This document shows positions 1-6,674 of a stretch of 10,078 nucleotides of DNA, in pieces; position 1 is the first letter of the stretch; each line of letters begins with the position of its first letter. Origin of the DNA: Anaerolineae bacterium. GTDB taxonomy: Bacteria > Chloroflexota > Anaerolineae > Anaerolineales > Villigracilaceae. The stretch is taken from positions 1 to 10,078 of the forward strand of contig RFJH01000363.1 of NCBI GenBank assembly GCA_003694975.1. The letters run 5' to 3'. Position numbers and translations under genes: made by a program. Below the pieces are notes generated by a model. That model was given only the letters and a program-made list of their open reading frames with translations. It was not told the origin of the DNA and ran no database searches.

Positions 1-732
1 CTGGTGGGGTTTGTCCACGTCCATGCCGGGTTCGGCGTATTCCCAGACAATGGCCCGACCGGTGATATCGAGGCGCTTCATCACCCGCCGGGCAGCCTCG
101 TCCAGAGTCAGCCGGCGCGTCAGGAGCAAGAAGAGGGTACCGAAGCCGATAATGGCCGCCTGCTTGAGAGGGGACTTGCGGCTGCCGATCAGTTGTTCCC
201 ACAACTCCGTGCGCTCGTTGGGCAGATGAACGCGAACGACGTTCATGTCCGCACCACAGACCTCCATGTCTTTGAGGCGCGTGTAGGTGCGCTTCGAGCC
301 GGGGAATCGCCTCTCCATCACTTCGCGCGGGATAACACCGTAATAGACGTCCTCGCGGGTTTGCATCGTGGTCTCGATCAGCCAGTCCACCATGTGAGGC
401 TGGATGGCGGGGATATCCGAGGAAACGAGAAGAACGTACTCGGCTTTCGGGTTGAGTTCGAGCACTTTGTTGACGCCGGCGATGAGATTCGCCAACATCC
501 GCCCCTGATTGGGGACGAAGGTGCACGGCTTGCGACAGGTCACCCCGCTGCGCGGCGAGAGGCCGACGATGACGACGCGCTCCACCTTCTCCGCGCCGCT
601 CAAGGCATCGAGCACCCATTGGATCATCGGCTTCCCGGCCACATCGAGCAACGCCTTCGGGCGACCGTCCGCCTCGGCGTACAGGGGGTCTTCGGGCAAA
701 GGAATACCGCCTGCGGTCACGATTGCATCCAT
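1..732 (-). CDS. MobA-like NTP transferase (nucleotidyltransferase), 3' end cut off by window edge
   Basis: The reading frame starts at ATG 732 and stays open to base 1, giving 244 residues without a stop. Seen: an N-terminal nucleotide-binding signature VTAGG (residues 5-9) followed by GRPKALLDVAGKPMIQ (23-38), with the Lys typical of the family. SDIPA (105-109) carries the metal-binding Asp, CGADMNVV lies at 159-166, and a terminal GMDVDKP segment (about 236-242) resembles the second metal-binding 'DVDTPED' motif, so only a short tail is probably missing. These are features of the GT-A-fold NTP_transf_3/MobA-like family, which moves a nucleotide onto a phosphorylated acceptor (molybdopterin, sugar phosphate or similar) in the cytoplasm. 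The acceptor cannot be told. A hydrophobic stretch (about 191-204) may be core or a membrane-touching helix. A strong GGAGGAG ribosome site lies 5 bases before the ATG. It lies 103 bp downstream of the HEAT-like gene, probably in the same transcript. MobA proper is usually shorter (about 190-200 aa), so a distinct subfamily is likely. Confidence 0.85.
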   Translation of the reverse strand, partial: MDAIVTAGGIPLPEDPLYAEADGRPKALLDVAGKPMIQWVLDALSGAEKVERVVIVGLSPRSGVTCRKPCTFVPNQGRMLANLIAGVNKVLELNPKAEYVLLVSSDIPAIQPHMVDWLIETTMQTREDVYYGVIPREVMERRFPGSKRTYTRLKDMEVCGADMNVVRVHLPNERTELWEQLIGSRKSPLKQAAIIGFGTLFLLLTRRLTLDEAARRVMKRLDITGRAIVWEYAEPGMDVDKPHQ

Positions 733-762
733 ACGATCTCCTCCAAATCCAAAATAGGGCGT

Positions 763-797
763 AAGTCACAAAATTCGCCGCGCAAGTCGGTGACTTG
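763..797. repeat. Small overlapping inverted repeats in the HEAT-like/MobA-like intergenic gap
   Basis: In the 103-bp gap between the two genes, AAGTCAC (763-769) pairs with GTGACTT (790-796). A second, mutually exclusive hairpin forms from CAAGTC (783-788) and GACTTG (792-797). Both are short. They could act as an RNA fold ahead of the nucleotidyltransferase gene or be chance. There is no T-run, so an intrinsic terminator is not supported. Confidence 0.3.
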
Positions 798-835
798 TGC
801 TACTTCTCGCGTGCCTTCAGAGAACATCCGGCGCG

Positions 836-1465
836 TCATCGCCGTTCCGTCGCGGCGATGACCTTCTTCACACGCCTGACCTGCGAAGGCTTCAAGTCCG
901 CCATGCGGTCGGTGAGAACCTGCAAGAACGGCTCGCGGTTCTCCGCCGTCACAGCGCTCAGGATCGCCTCGGCGCGTTGAGGCACATCTTTCGGACGGGA
1001 GGTCGCCAGATGCTTCAGGAGGTAAGGGAAAAGCGCCTCGCGATACTCCGCCCGCTGCGCGGCGACCAGCGCGAGCGCCTTGATGCCCCGATCCTGAGTG
1101 ATGACAGAGCCCTGCTCAATAGCACGCATGATTTCCTCACGGTGTGCATACAGGAACGGCGCCTTCAGCGCGGCAATCGTGGAAAGAGCGATCATACCGC
1201 CCCACACCAGGCGATTGTTCCTGCTTCGCAGGAGCGCCAGGAACTCGTCGGCGTAGTCCGCAATCAGTTCGGGGGCGAGGTAACCGATCTCATACAATAC
1301 CTTGATGCAATCGCTCTGGATGTTCCGGTCGCGGTCGTTCAAATGGACGACCAACTCCCGAACGGCCTCCTCGTCCCGTGCCGCTGCCACCTCCCGCGCC
1401 AGTTCCTGATTCGGGACATCATCGCGTCGCCCCAACGCCGAAGCGAGTCTCTCCAGCACCGACAT
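836..1465 (-). CDS. Small HEAT-like alpha-helical repeat protein, conserved hypothetical
   Basis: A 209-residue soluble protein with no signal peptide or membrane segment. It is almost wholly helical, with repeating units of about 35-40 residues: around 35-70 (ending DCIKVLYEIGYL), 70-110 (LLRSRNNRLVWGGMIALSTIA), 110-150 (ending DRGIKALALVA) and 150-185. Its basic tail ends RRVKKVIAATERR. This pattern fits HEAT/armadillo-type repeats, which serve as protein-protein scaffolds; I recall near-identical 'NNRLVWGGMIALSTIA' segments in conserved HEAT-repeat proteins of other bacteria, but no function is known to me. The ATG at 1465 follows a GGAGAAGG ribosome site. The gene begins 28 bp after the stop of the upstream 'quinate dehydrogenase'-like gene, so the two are very likely co-transcribed. 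It may tether or regulate one of its neighbours, but that is inference only. Confidence 0.8.
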   Translation of the reverse strand: MSVLERLASALGRRDDVPNQELAREVAAARDEEAVRELVVHLNDRDRNIQSDCIKVLYEIGYLAPELIADYADEFLALLRSRNNRLVWGGMIALSTIAALKAPFLYAHREEIMRAIEQGSVITQDRGIKALALVAAQRAEYREALFPYLLKHLATSRPKDVPQRAEAILSAVTAENREPFLQVLTDRMADLKPSQVRRVKKVIAATERR

Positions 1466-1493
1466 CAGGCCTTCTCCGAGAGAGGAGCGCGGC

Positions 1494-2399
1494 TCAGTTC
1501 AACTCCTGCAATTGCGGCTCGAAGCCGAGTTTCTCCAGCATCTCACTGTATTCGTCCCAGGTCAGCGGACGGCCTTTGCCGGAGATGGCGACCAGGGCGG
1601 CCTCCATCATGTTCGTACCAAACGAGCGCCCCTCCAGCACCGGCGTGGTCGTGACCAGGTACTTCACGCCCGCCTGCCGGAACAACTCCACGTCCTCCGG
1701 CGTGGTGGTGTTGGTGACGATAATCTTGCCTTCCAGTTTCTCAGGCATGTGCCGCTTGACGTAGTGACAATCCCCGGCGATGACCGTCGCCCACCGATAC
1801 CACTTCTCCCATTTCGGGATGCGCTCCTCCTGCTTCTCGCCGGTCGGGTAGAGCCATTCAAAGGGGAAACGCGTGACGATGGGGATCATGATTTTCGCCA
1901 GGAAGCGCAATTGCCCGATGCTGCGCAGAGGGATGGGCACACCGAGGGCGAACATCAGGTCGCCGAAGACGGTCTCGTAGCCCGCTTTGACGAAGGACAT
2001 GGAGAGGCCCCAGCGGTCCACGCCCAGAGTGATGAACGCCTTGCGCCCGTGCTGATCGAGGTAATCGCCGAGGTGCTCTTCCAGGAAGGGAGCGGCTTTC
2101 GTCTCCAGGGTATTCTTCAGCCCGCCACCGTCCACGACCGGCGTCTTCTGCACGTAGCGCACGAGTTTCTGCACGGAGTGGAAGGGGAAGAACTGACCAT
2201 CCACGATGGCCCCCAGGTCTGCACCGCCGACGCCGAAAGCGTCCACTTTGCCGTCCAGTTCCTTGAACTTCAGCGCGGCGGCTTCCATATCGCCGTCCGT
2301 GCCGATGCGCTCGATGCGGATTTTCTCGCCCAGAAGCGTAATCTCCACCGCCTTATCGCGCTTGGACGAACCAATGCTGACACTGACTGCACGTTTCAT
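1494..2399 (-). CDS. 'Quinate 5-dehydrogenase'-annotated family protein, true function uncertain
   Basis: A 301-residue cytoplasmic protein. It opens with MKRAVSVSIGSSKRDKAVEI, then a glycine-rich AFGVGGADLG (54-63), VVDGGGLKNTLE (88-99), AGDCHYVKRHMP (208-219), TNTTTPEDV (229-237) and GRSFGTNMMEA (257-267). From memory this matches a conserved family of about 300 aa in Firmicutes, Chloroflexota and Deinococcota-type genomes that automated pipelines name quinate 5-dehydrogenase. The protein lacks a clear classical GxGxxG Rossmann loop, and no shikimate-pathway gene is nearby, so I treat that name as unproven. The His/Cys cluster GDCHYVKRH and the conserved NTTT and SFGTN motifs look like an active site. 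The ATG at 2399 follows an excellent GAGGAGGAAA ribosome site. It is the first gene of the leftmost unit, followed 28 bp later by the HEAT-like gene and then the MobA-like gene. Confidence 0.75.
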   Translation of the reverse strand: MKRAVSVSIGSSKRDKAVEITLLGEKIRIERIGTDGDMEAAALKFKELDGKVDAFGVGGADLGAIVDGQFFPFHSVQKLVRYVQKTPVVDGGGLKNTLETKAAPFLEEHLGDYLDQHGRKAFITLGVDRWGLSMSFVKAGYETVFGDLMFALGVPIPLRSIGQLRFLAKIMIPIVTRFPFEWLYPTGEKQEERIPKWEKWYRWATVIAGDCHYVKRHMPEKLEGKIIVTNTTTPEDVELFRQAGVKYLVTTTPVLEGRSFGTNMMEAALVAISGKGRPLTWDEYSEMLEKLGFEPQLQELN

Positions 2400-2652
2400 G
2401 ACGGTTTCCTCCTCGCGGGGATATAAGCACCCCCAGTATACCCCAACTTGCGCCGCGCGCTATCACTTCGCGCACTCGTCCTTTGATCATGCGTCACACA
2501 TTGACCCTTTGCAAACGACCACAAGGGGATTTCGCACGATTATCCGCAAAATGCCGCGAATGAACTTTCACCAAAGCGGCGTAACTCCACCACACAGCGA
2601 TGTGCCGCCGCCTCTCACTCCCATTGCAACGACAGAAGCCCCCCACCGCTTG
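2400..2652. other. Intergenic region between transporter operon end and the leftmost gene unit
   Basis: This 253-bp gap holds no credible gene or RNA. On the minus strand it must carry the end of the transporter transcript and the promoter of the 1494-2399 gene. A possible weak terminator is GCCGC (2553-2557) pairing with GCGGC (2576-2580), with an inner TGAA/TTCA pair and an ATTTT tail; the stem is only 5 bp, so it is unconvincing. A second weak palindrome, GCGCG/CGCGC, lies around 2455-2473. Confidence 0.5.
2486..2514 (-). promoter_or_regulatory. Possible sigma-A-type promoter for the 'quinate dehydrogenase'-like gene
   Basis: On the minus strand, TTGCAA (2514-2509) is followed after 17 bp by CATGAT (2491-2486), four of six matches to a -10 box. 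The transcript would have a leader of about 80 nt. An alternative -10, TATACT at 2440-2435, would give a shorter leader of about 30 nt but has no recognisable -35. Either could be real; neither is strong. Confidence 0.3.
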
Positions 2653-3492
2653 TCACTTTAGACCCGAATGCAGGAAACTCTGGATAAAGCGGCGTTGGAA
2701 GAACAAGAAAGCAACAAACAACGGCGCAGCGACCATTAAAGTGGCCGCGCTGAGCAGCGACCACTGTGCGCCGATTTCCCCCAACTGCGTAAAACGTACC
2801 AGTCCTGCCGTGAGGGGGCGGCTTTGATCACTGTTCGTAATCACCAGAGGCCAAAGGAACTCATTCCAGTGCCACGTAGCCGACGATAACCCAAAAGCGA
2901 CCAGCGAGGGGATAGATGGTGGAAGGTAAACATGCCAGATCAACTGCCACCACGAACAGCCATCCATGACACCGGCGTCTACCAGGTCCCGAGGAACAGC
3001 CAGGAACGCCTGTCGCATCAAGAAAGTGCCGAAGGCAGAGCCAAAGTAAGGCATCGCGATGGCCAGGCGAGTATCAAACAATCCCATCCAGCGAATAGTA
3101 GCAAAATTGGGAGCCAGCAAAGCAGTGGTAGGGATCATCATCTGAAGCAAGATAAAGAAGAAAATCCAACGCTTGCCGAAAAACTGATAGTTTGCCAGAG
3201 CAAAACCGGCCAAAACAATGGTTACCAGTTGAACGGCTAAAATGGTCAAGACAACAACGATGGTGTTGACATAATAGCGGCCAAAAGGCGCCAGCGACCA
3301 GGCGCGCAGGTAATTCTCAAAGGTTATATGGCTACCAAACCAGACATCACCGATACGCATTGCCTCGCTGGCAGGCCGAAAAGATGCTACCAATGCCCAC
3401 AGGACCGGCACCGACCACAACAGGGCAAGAGCGGCTGTCAAAAGATTAGTCAACCAGTGCAGCAGATATCGCCAGGGACTTCTAGCACCCAT
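2653..3492 (-). CDS. ABC transporter permease, CUT1/MalG-UgpE type
   Basis: A 279-residue inner-membrane permease with six predicted membrane segments: about 14-36, 73-99, 109-128, 139-160, 193-217 and 243-265. A cytoplasmic EAA-like loop at about 171-191 reads DAGVMDGCSWWQLIWHVYLP, which docks onto the ATPase. The first Glu of the motif is Asp here, and the DG and LP positions are kept. The WNEFLWPL segment (209-216) and the tail QRRFIQSFLHSGLK are typical of the second permease of carbohydrate uptake systems and resemble UgpE. Length is normal for the family. The ATG at 3492 sits one base after the TGA of the partner permease, and its GGAGGGAGG ribosome site lies inside the end of that gene, so the two are translationally coupled. 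It forms the channel with the product of 3494-4387 and receives substrate from the lipoprotein encoded at 4455-5852. No ATPase gene follows. Confidence 0.93.
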   Translation of the reverse strand: MGARSPWRYLLHWLTNLLTAALALLWSVPVLWALVASFRPASEAMRIGDVWFGSHITFENYLRAWSLAPFGRYYVNTIVVVLTILAVQLVTIVLAGFALANYQFFGKRWIFFFILLQMMIPTTALLAPNFATIRWMGLFDTRLAIAMPYFGSAFGTFLMRQAFLAVPRDLVDAGVMDGCSWWQLIWHVYLPPSIPSLVAFGLSSATWHWNEFLWPLVITNSDQSRPLTAGLVRFTQLGEIGAQWSLLSAATLMVAAPLFVAFLFFQRRFIQSFLHSGLK

Positions 3493-3493
3493 C

Positions 3494-4387
3494 TCAAGCC
3501 TCCCTCCGCTCGGAGATGAGAAAATTGGTCACCGTGAAAGCCAGAAGCACCACGATAAAAATCACCGTAATGGCTGCCGAAACACCGATATCCTGATATT
3601 CAAAGCGTTCCAGCCAGAGTTCAAAGAGGAGCACTGTGCTGGCGCGACTTGGTCCACCTCGGGTGAGCACAAAAATGTGATCTACCGTCCGAAATGCGTC
3701 AATGACGGCGATAGTAGTAATAAAAACGGTAGTGCGACGCAGAAGCGGCAGGGTGATTTTCCACAAAATTTGCCAACCGTTTGCACCATCCAGCGCAGCG
3801 GCTTCGTACACATCAGCAGGGAGATTTTGCATTCCGGCGAGGTAGAAAATCATGTAATACCCCGAATTTTTCCAGATGGCGACAATCATCACCGCTACCA
3901 ACGCCAGTGAAGGGTTACCGGTCCAGTTTTCGGGACCGGTATATCCTAAAGTGCGCAATGCTGTGTTGAAAAGGCCATAGCCCGGTGTGAAGAAGAACAT
4001 CCAAATGGTCGCCGCACTGACCATAGGCAGAACCATCGGATGAAAGAATGCCAGACGAAAGAGACCTTCGCCGCGAATCCGGCGATTGACCAGAAGTGCA
4101 AAAAGAAGTCCTAGGGCAATGCTAAGCGGCACCGTCCCCAGAATGTATTTCACCGTATTGAGAACAACTTGTCGAAAGTAAGGGTCGGAGAAGAGTTCGA
4201 AATAATTACCTAACCCAATAAACACCGGTTCACGAAATCGGGCGATATTCATGCGTTGCCGGAAGAGGCTCTGATAAATCGAAAGAAGCACCGGCCACGC
4301 CGTAAACAAGGCCACGAAAACAACCGTTGGAAGAAGCAAGAGGTAAGGCAGAGGTGAAAAGCGTTTGCGGGCAACCTTTATATTCAA
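3494..4387 (-). CDS. ABC transporter permease, CUT1/MalF-UgpA type
   Basis: A 297-residue inner-membrane permease when read from the TTG at 4387. The same frame also has an ATG at 4408 (304 residues). I prefer the TTG because GAGGAGG sits 5 bases before it. The ribosome site of the ATG, GGGAGG, would be 12 bases away and buried in the arm of a perfect stem-loop. Seen: the first membrane span LPYLLLLPTVVFVALF (about 12-30), FFFTPGYGLFN (about 131-141) and a canonical EAA loop, EAAALDGANGWQILWKITLP, at about 195-214. The C-terminal span ends TNFLISERREA. The arrangement matches MalF/UgpA-type first permeases of carbohydrate uptake systems, without the long periplasmic P2 loop of enteric MalF. 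It pairs with the MalG-type permease immediately downstream (1-bp gap). Confidence 0.92.
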   Translation of the reverse strand: MNIKVARKRFSPLPYLLLLPTVVFVALFTAWPVLLSIYQSLFRQRMNIARFREPVFIGLGNYFELFSDPYFRQVVLNTVKYILGTVPLSIALGLLFALLVNRRIRGEGLFRLAFFHPMVLPMVSAATIWMFFFTPGYGLFNTALRTLGYTGPENWTGNPSLALVAVMIVAIWKNSGYYMIFYLAGMQNLPADVYEAAALDGANGWQILWKITLPLLRRTTVFITTIAVIDAFRTVDHIFVLTRGGPSRASTVLLFELWLERFEYQDIGVSAAITVIFIVVLLAFTVTNFLISERREA

Positions 4388-4415
4388 GGCTACCTCCTCA
4401 ACATACATAGGGGCA

Positions 4416-4445
4416 GCAGGCCTCCCAGTTACACGGGAGGCCTGC
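4416..4445 (-). repeat. Perfect 11-bp stem-loop between binding protein and permease genes
   Basis: GCAGGCCTCCC (4416-4426) and GGGAGGCCTGC (4435-4445) form a perfect 11-bp stem with an 8-nt loop, starting 9 bases after the stop codon of the binding-protein gene. There is no U-run after it on the minus-strand transcript, so it is not a standard full terminator. In ABC operons such a fold commonly protects the upstream binding-protein mRNA or lets only part of transcription continue, giving more binding protein than permease. Confidence 0.8.
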
Positions 4446-4454
4446 CGGTTTGCT

Positions 4455-5852
4455 TTACGGGCAGAAATCTGCCAGTGCTGCTTCCGCCTCGGTCTGTGCA
4501 GCGGCCATAGCTTCTTCCACGCTCATTTCGCCGTTGTAAGCGCGTTGCAGATAATCGTGGAAAATGTTACGCACCTGACCGAGGTTCTGAGTGGAGAACT
4601 CCGCACCGGCGTATTTCAGCGCCTCGCGAGTTGCCAATGCCTGCGGCACCTTTTCTACATAGGCTTTCATTGCATCGGTCTCATAGGCACTGGCACGTGT
4701 GGCAATGTAACCCGTCTGAATGCTGAAATCGGCCACATACTCTGGGCGGGTCACGAATTCAATGAACTTCCAGGCGGCTTCCTGTTGCTCAGGTGGCACC
4801 CCCTTCAAGATGTAGAAGTTTCCACCACCGGGGACACTGGCGTAGGTACCTTCCTCTTTGCCAGGAACAGGCATCACTCCGACATCAAAATTGGCCTGTT
4901 TCAAGATACCGCTCAGACTGCCAGAAGAGTGAACGATCATCGCCGTGGAACCGTTGGCGAAATCGGTCGGGGCCGTTGCCCACACACCCTGAACACCTTC
5001 GGGCATCGCCTGATAGACATGAGAAAGGTCAATGTAGAACTGGGCAGCCTCAATCACAGCGGGATCGTTAAAAGTGACGGTGCATTCATCCTTGAAGATA
5101 TTCTGTCCTGCGCCAATGGCCAGAGGCTGGAAAAGCCAATATGGCCATCCGGAAGGATATTGCAGCCCCCAATGTGTCACGTCGCCCTCGGTGGTAGTCA
5201 ACGCCTGGGCGGCCTCAGCCCAACTCTGCCAACTGGTAGGTGGCTCCAGGCCAGCCTCTTCAAATTTGCTCGCATTGTAGTAGAGTACCACGGCACTGCG
5301 TTGGAAAGGGATACTCCACAACTTACCATCATAGTAAGAGTTGGCCAAAAAGGCGGGGAGGAAATCGTTTAGATAGGTATCACTATCGTCCATGCCTGCG
5401 AGGAAATCATCCAGGGGAACGATGTAATCGGCATTGACCAGATCATACAGGCTGGTGGCCAGCATCACCGCCAGAGCCGGTGGCTGTCCTCCCCCATCAA
5501 TCGTGGTCTGGATAGCCGTCTGCACATCACCGTAACCGCCAGAAAACACCGGTTCAACGGTGATATAAGGATATTCAGCCTCGAAAGCATCAATGTATCC
5601 TTTCAGGATATCGGCAATGGGCGCGTCCACGGCGACCGGGTAATACACCTGAATGGTCACCGGTTCGGGAGCAGCCTCTTCCGTCGCGCTAACCTCCTCA
5701 GTCGAAGCGGCTTCTACAGGTGCTGCCGTCTCTGCTGGTGGCGCGGTCTTCTCCTGGGCAGGCGGCTGTGCAGGCGTCGCGGGTTTACAGGCCACCAACG
5801 ACGCGAACAGCAGGAAAGCCACAAAGGCCATAAGTAGTTTGGGTGTGCGCAT
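4455..5852 (-). CDS. Extracellular solute-binding lipoprotein, family 1, UgpB-like
   Basis: A 465-residue binding protein. It has a lipoprotein signal with lipobox LVAC (Cys22), then a flexible Pro/Ala/Thr/Glu-rich tether (about 24-64). Two-lobe binding domains follow: IQVYYPVAVDAPI (67-79), FQRSAVVLYYN (183-193), YPSGWPYWLF (232-241), SSGSLSGIL (309-317), PGGGNFYILKG (341-351) and TGYIATRASAYE (380-391), ending around R428. The order and spacing of YYN, SGW, SSGSL, GG and TGY resemble E. coli UgpB, which binds glycerol-3-phosphate and glycerophosphodiesters, more than MalE. Other family-1 ligands (oligosaccharides, polyols) remain possible. It is anchored to the outer face of the membrane and delivers ligand to the two permeases. 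An AAAGGAG ribosome site lies 9 bases before ATG 5852. The gene is 36 bp downstream of the GntR regulator and followed by a stem-loop. Confidence 0.9.
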   Translation of the reverse strand: MRTPKLLMAFVAFLLFASLVACKPATPAQPPAQEKTAPPAETAAPVEAASTEEVSATEEAAPEPVTIQVYYPVAVDAPIADILKGYIDAFEAEYPYITVEPVFSGGYGDVQTAIQTTIDGGGQPPALAVMLATSLYDLVNADYIVPLDDFLAGMDDSDTYLNDFLPAFLANSYYDGKLWSIPFQRSAVVLYYNASKFEEAGLEPPTSWQSWAEAAQALTTTEGDVTHWGLQYPSGWPYWLFQPLAIGAGQNIFKDECTVTFNDPAVIEAAQFYIDLSHVYQAMPEGVQGVWATAPTDFANGSTAMIVHSSGSLSGILKQANFDVGVMPVPGKEEGTYASVPGGGNFYILKGVPPEQQEAAWKFIEFVTRPEYVADFSIQTGYIATRASAYETDAMKAYVEKVPQALATREALKYAGAEFSTQNLGQVRNIFHDYLQRAYNGEMSVEEAMAAAQTEAEAALADFCP

Positions 5853-5888
5853 ATCTTGGATCTCCTTTCATTGAGAAAATTTGGCAAA

Positions 5889-6626
5889 CTACGTGATATC
5901 GTGTGGCAAGGTCCGCACGATATTCAACTCCACAATATCCGAGTTAAAGCAAATCTTGCTGTACACCACAGGGCGATTCTCCACGGTGTAGATTGTAGAA
6001 CGCACACTAAGGATCGGCGTCCCTTCTGGAAGAGCGAGATACCGTGCACTTTCCGCATCAAGTGAAGCAGCCCGAATGCAAGATTGGATTTGATGAAGAG
6101 GAACATCGAGCGAAAGTGCAACAAAACGCACCATGCGACCATCAAATGTATCCCAATCCATCTTGGTAATATCAATGGAAGGAGATAGATAGTCATCAAC
6201 GAAAATCACAGGGCGTTGATCGGCCAAAACCAGCCGTTTAATATGGGAGATGACTTCCGATGAGGGGAGTTCCAGAGCTTCGCTCACCTCCGCGGATGGC
6301 TTCTCGCGTTGTACAGACAGCGTTTGAAAGGTGGGAGTATACCCACTATCCCGGATGATTTGGGCAAAGGGGAAAAAAGTGTTGAGCGAATCGCGAATCA
6401 CGGGAGAACGCGCCACGAATGTCCCAATGCCATGCCGCCGCACAATAATCCCCTCATTCTCCAGAGCGATATACGCCTCCCGTATTGTGTTTCGACTAAC
6501 CCCAAGCATCTTTGCCATCGTCATTTCGGAAGGCAGTTGATCGTTGCGCTTAAGTTGGTGCTGAACAATATAGTTCAGCAAGTAGGTTCGAACTTGGTTA
6601 GGGCGTGTATCGGTATTGATGGTCAT
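5889..6626 (-). CDS. GntR-family transcriptional regulator, HutC/UTRA subfamily
   Basis: A 245-residue DNA-binding regulator. The N-terminal winged helix-turn-helix (about 10-72) includes QLPSEMTMAKMLGVSRNTIR (30-49), ALENEGIIVRRHGIGTFV and the wing. The C-terminal UTRA ligand-sensing domain (about 95-237) includes RLVLADQRPVIFVDDYLSP, SARYLALPEGTPILSVRSTI and RPVVYSKICFNSDIVEL. Family members usually repress transport or catabolic genes until a phosphorylated sugar or related metabolite binds the UTRA domain. I start at ATG 6626 because the winged helix begins there and a strong promoter lies just upstream; the same frame stays open to 6836, but that extension crosses the promoter and the operator-like palindrome. 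The ribosome site (AGAGAAAG) is weak. It is the first gene of the uptake cassette and probably controls itself and the transporter through the palindrome at 6652-6663. Confidence 0.92.
   Translation of the reverse strand: MTINTDTRPNQVRTYLLNYIVQHQLKRNDQLPSEMTMAKMLGVSRNTIREAYIALENEGIIVRRHGIGTFVARSPVIRDSLNTFFPFAQIIRDSGYTPTFQTLSVQREKPSAEVSEALELPSSEVISHIKRLVLADQRPVIFVDDYLSPSIDITKMDWDTFDGRMVRFVALSLDVPLHQIQSCIRAASLDAESARYLALPEGTPILSVRSTIYTVENRPVVYSKICFNSDIVELNIVRTLPHDIT
5896..5923 (-). repeat. Stem-loop at the 3' end of the GntR gene
   Basis: ATATCGTG (5896-5903) and CACGATAT (5916-5923) are perfect 8-bp inverted repeats; two more pairs (GG/CC) extend the stem past one mismatch, around a 6-nt loop. 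The structure lies within the last codons of the regulator gene, about 44 bases before the start codon of the binding-protein gene. It could separate regulator mRNA from transporter mRNA or serve as a protein-binding site. The T-rich tract further on (AAATTTTC) is too distant for a normal terminator. Confidence 0.55.
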
Positions 6627-6651
6627 GATGCTTTCTCTTCTCAGAGAGAGA

Positions 6652-6663
6652 TTGGACGTCCAA
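6652..6663. promoter_or_regulatory. Operator-like palindrome upstream of the GntR gene
   Basis: TTGGACGTCCAA is a perfect 12-bp palindrome placed about +5 to +16 relative to the predicted transcription start and 25 bp before the regulator ATG. GntR-family proteins bind short two-fold symmetric sites in this position, and binding here would block the promoter. The match to a specific HutC-type consensus cannot be shown from one site. The palindrome does not recur elsewhere in the window. Confidence 0.6.
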
Positions 6664-6674
6664 CATCTTTTGGC

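Noticed and set aside
191..240. Frameshift or early stop near the end of the MobA-like gene
   Set aside because: Translation of the whole 1-732 frame by hand shows no stop. The gene is simply cut by the window edge.
4..861. Long plus-strand open frames opposite the minus-strand genes (for example 4-861, 1512-2426, 4365-5372)
   Set aside because: They lie antisense to genes with clear family motifs, have unnatural amino-acid composition rich in His, Arg and Pro, and no recognisable domain. They are shadows of high-GC coding sequence.
2553..2580. Intrinsic terminator for the transporter operon
   Set aside because: The outer stem is only 5 bp, the inner pairing leaves a very small loop, and the tail ATTTT is short. 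It is possible but too weak to call.
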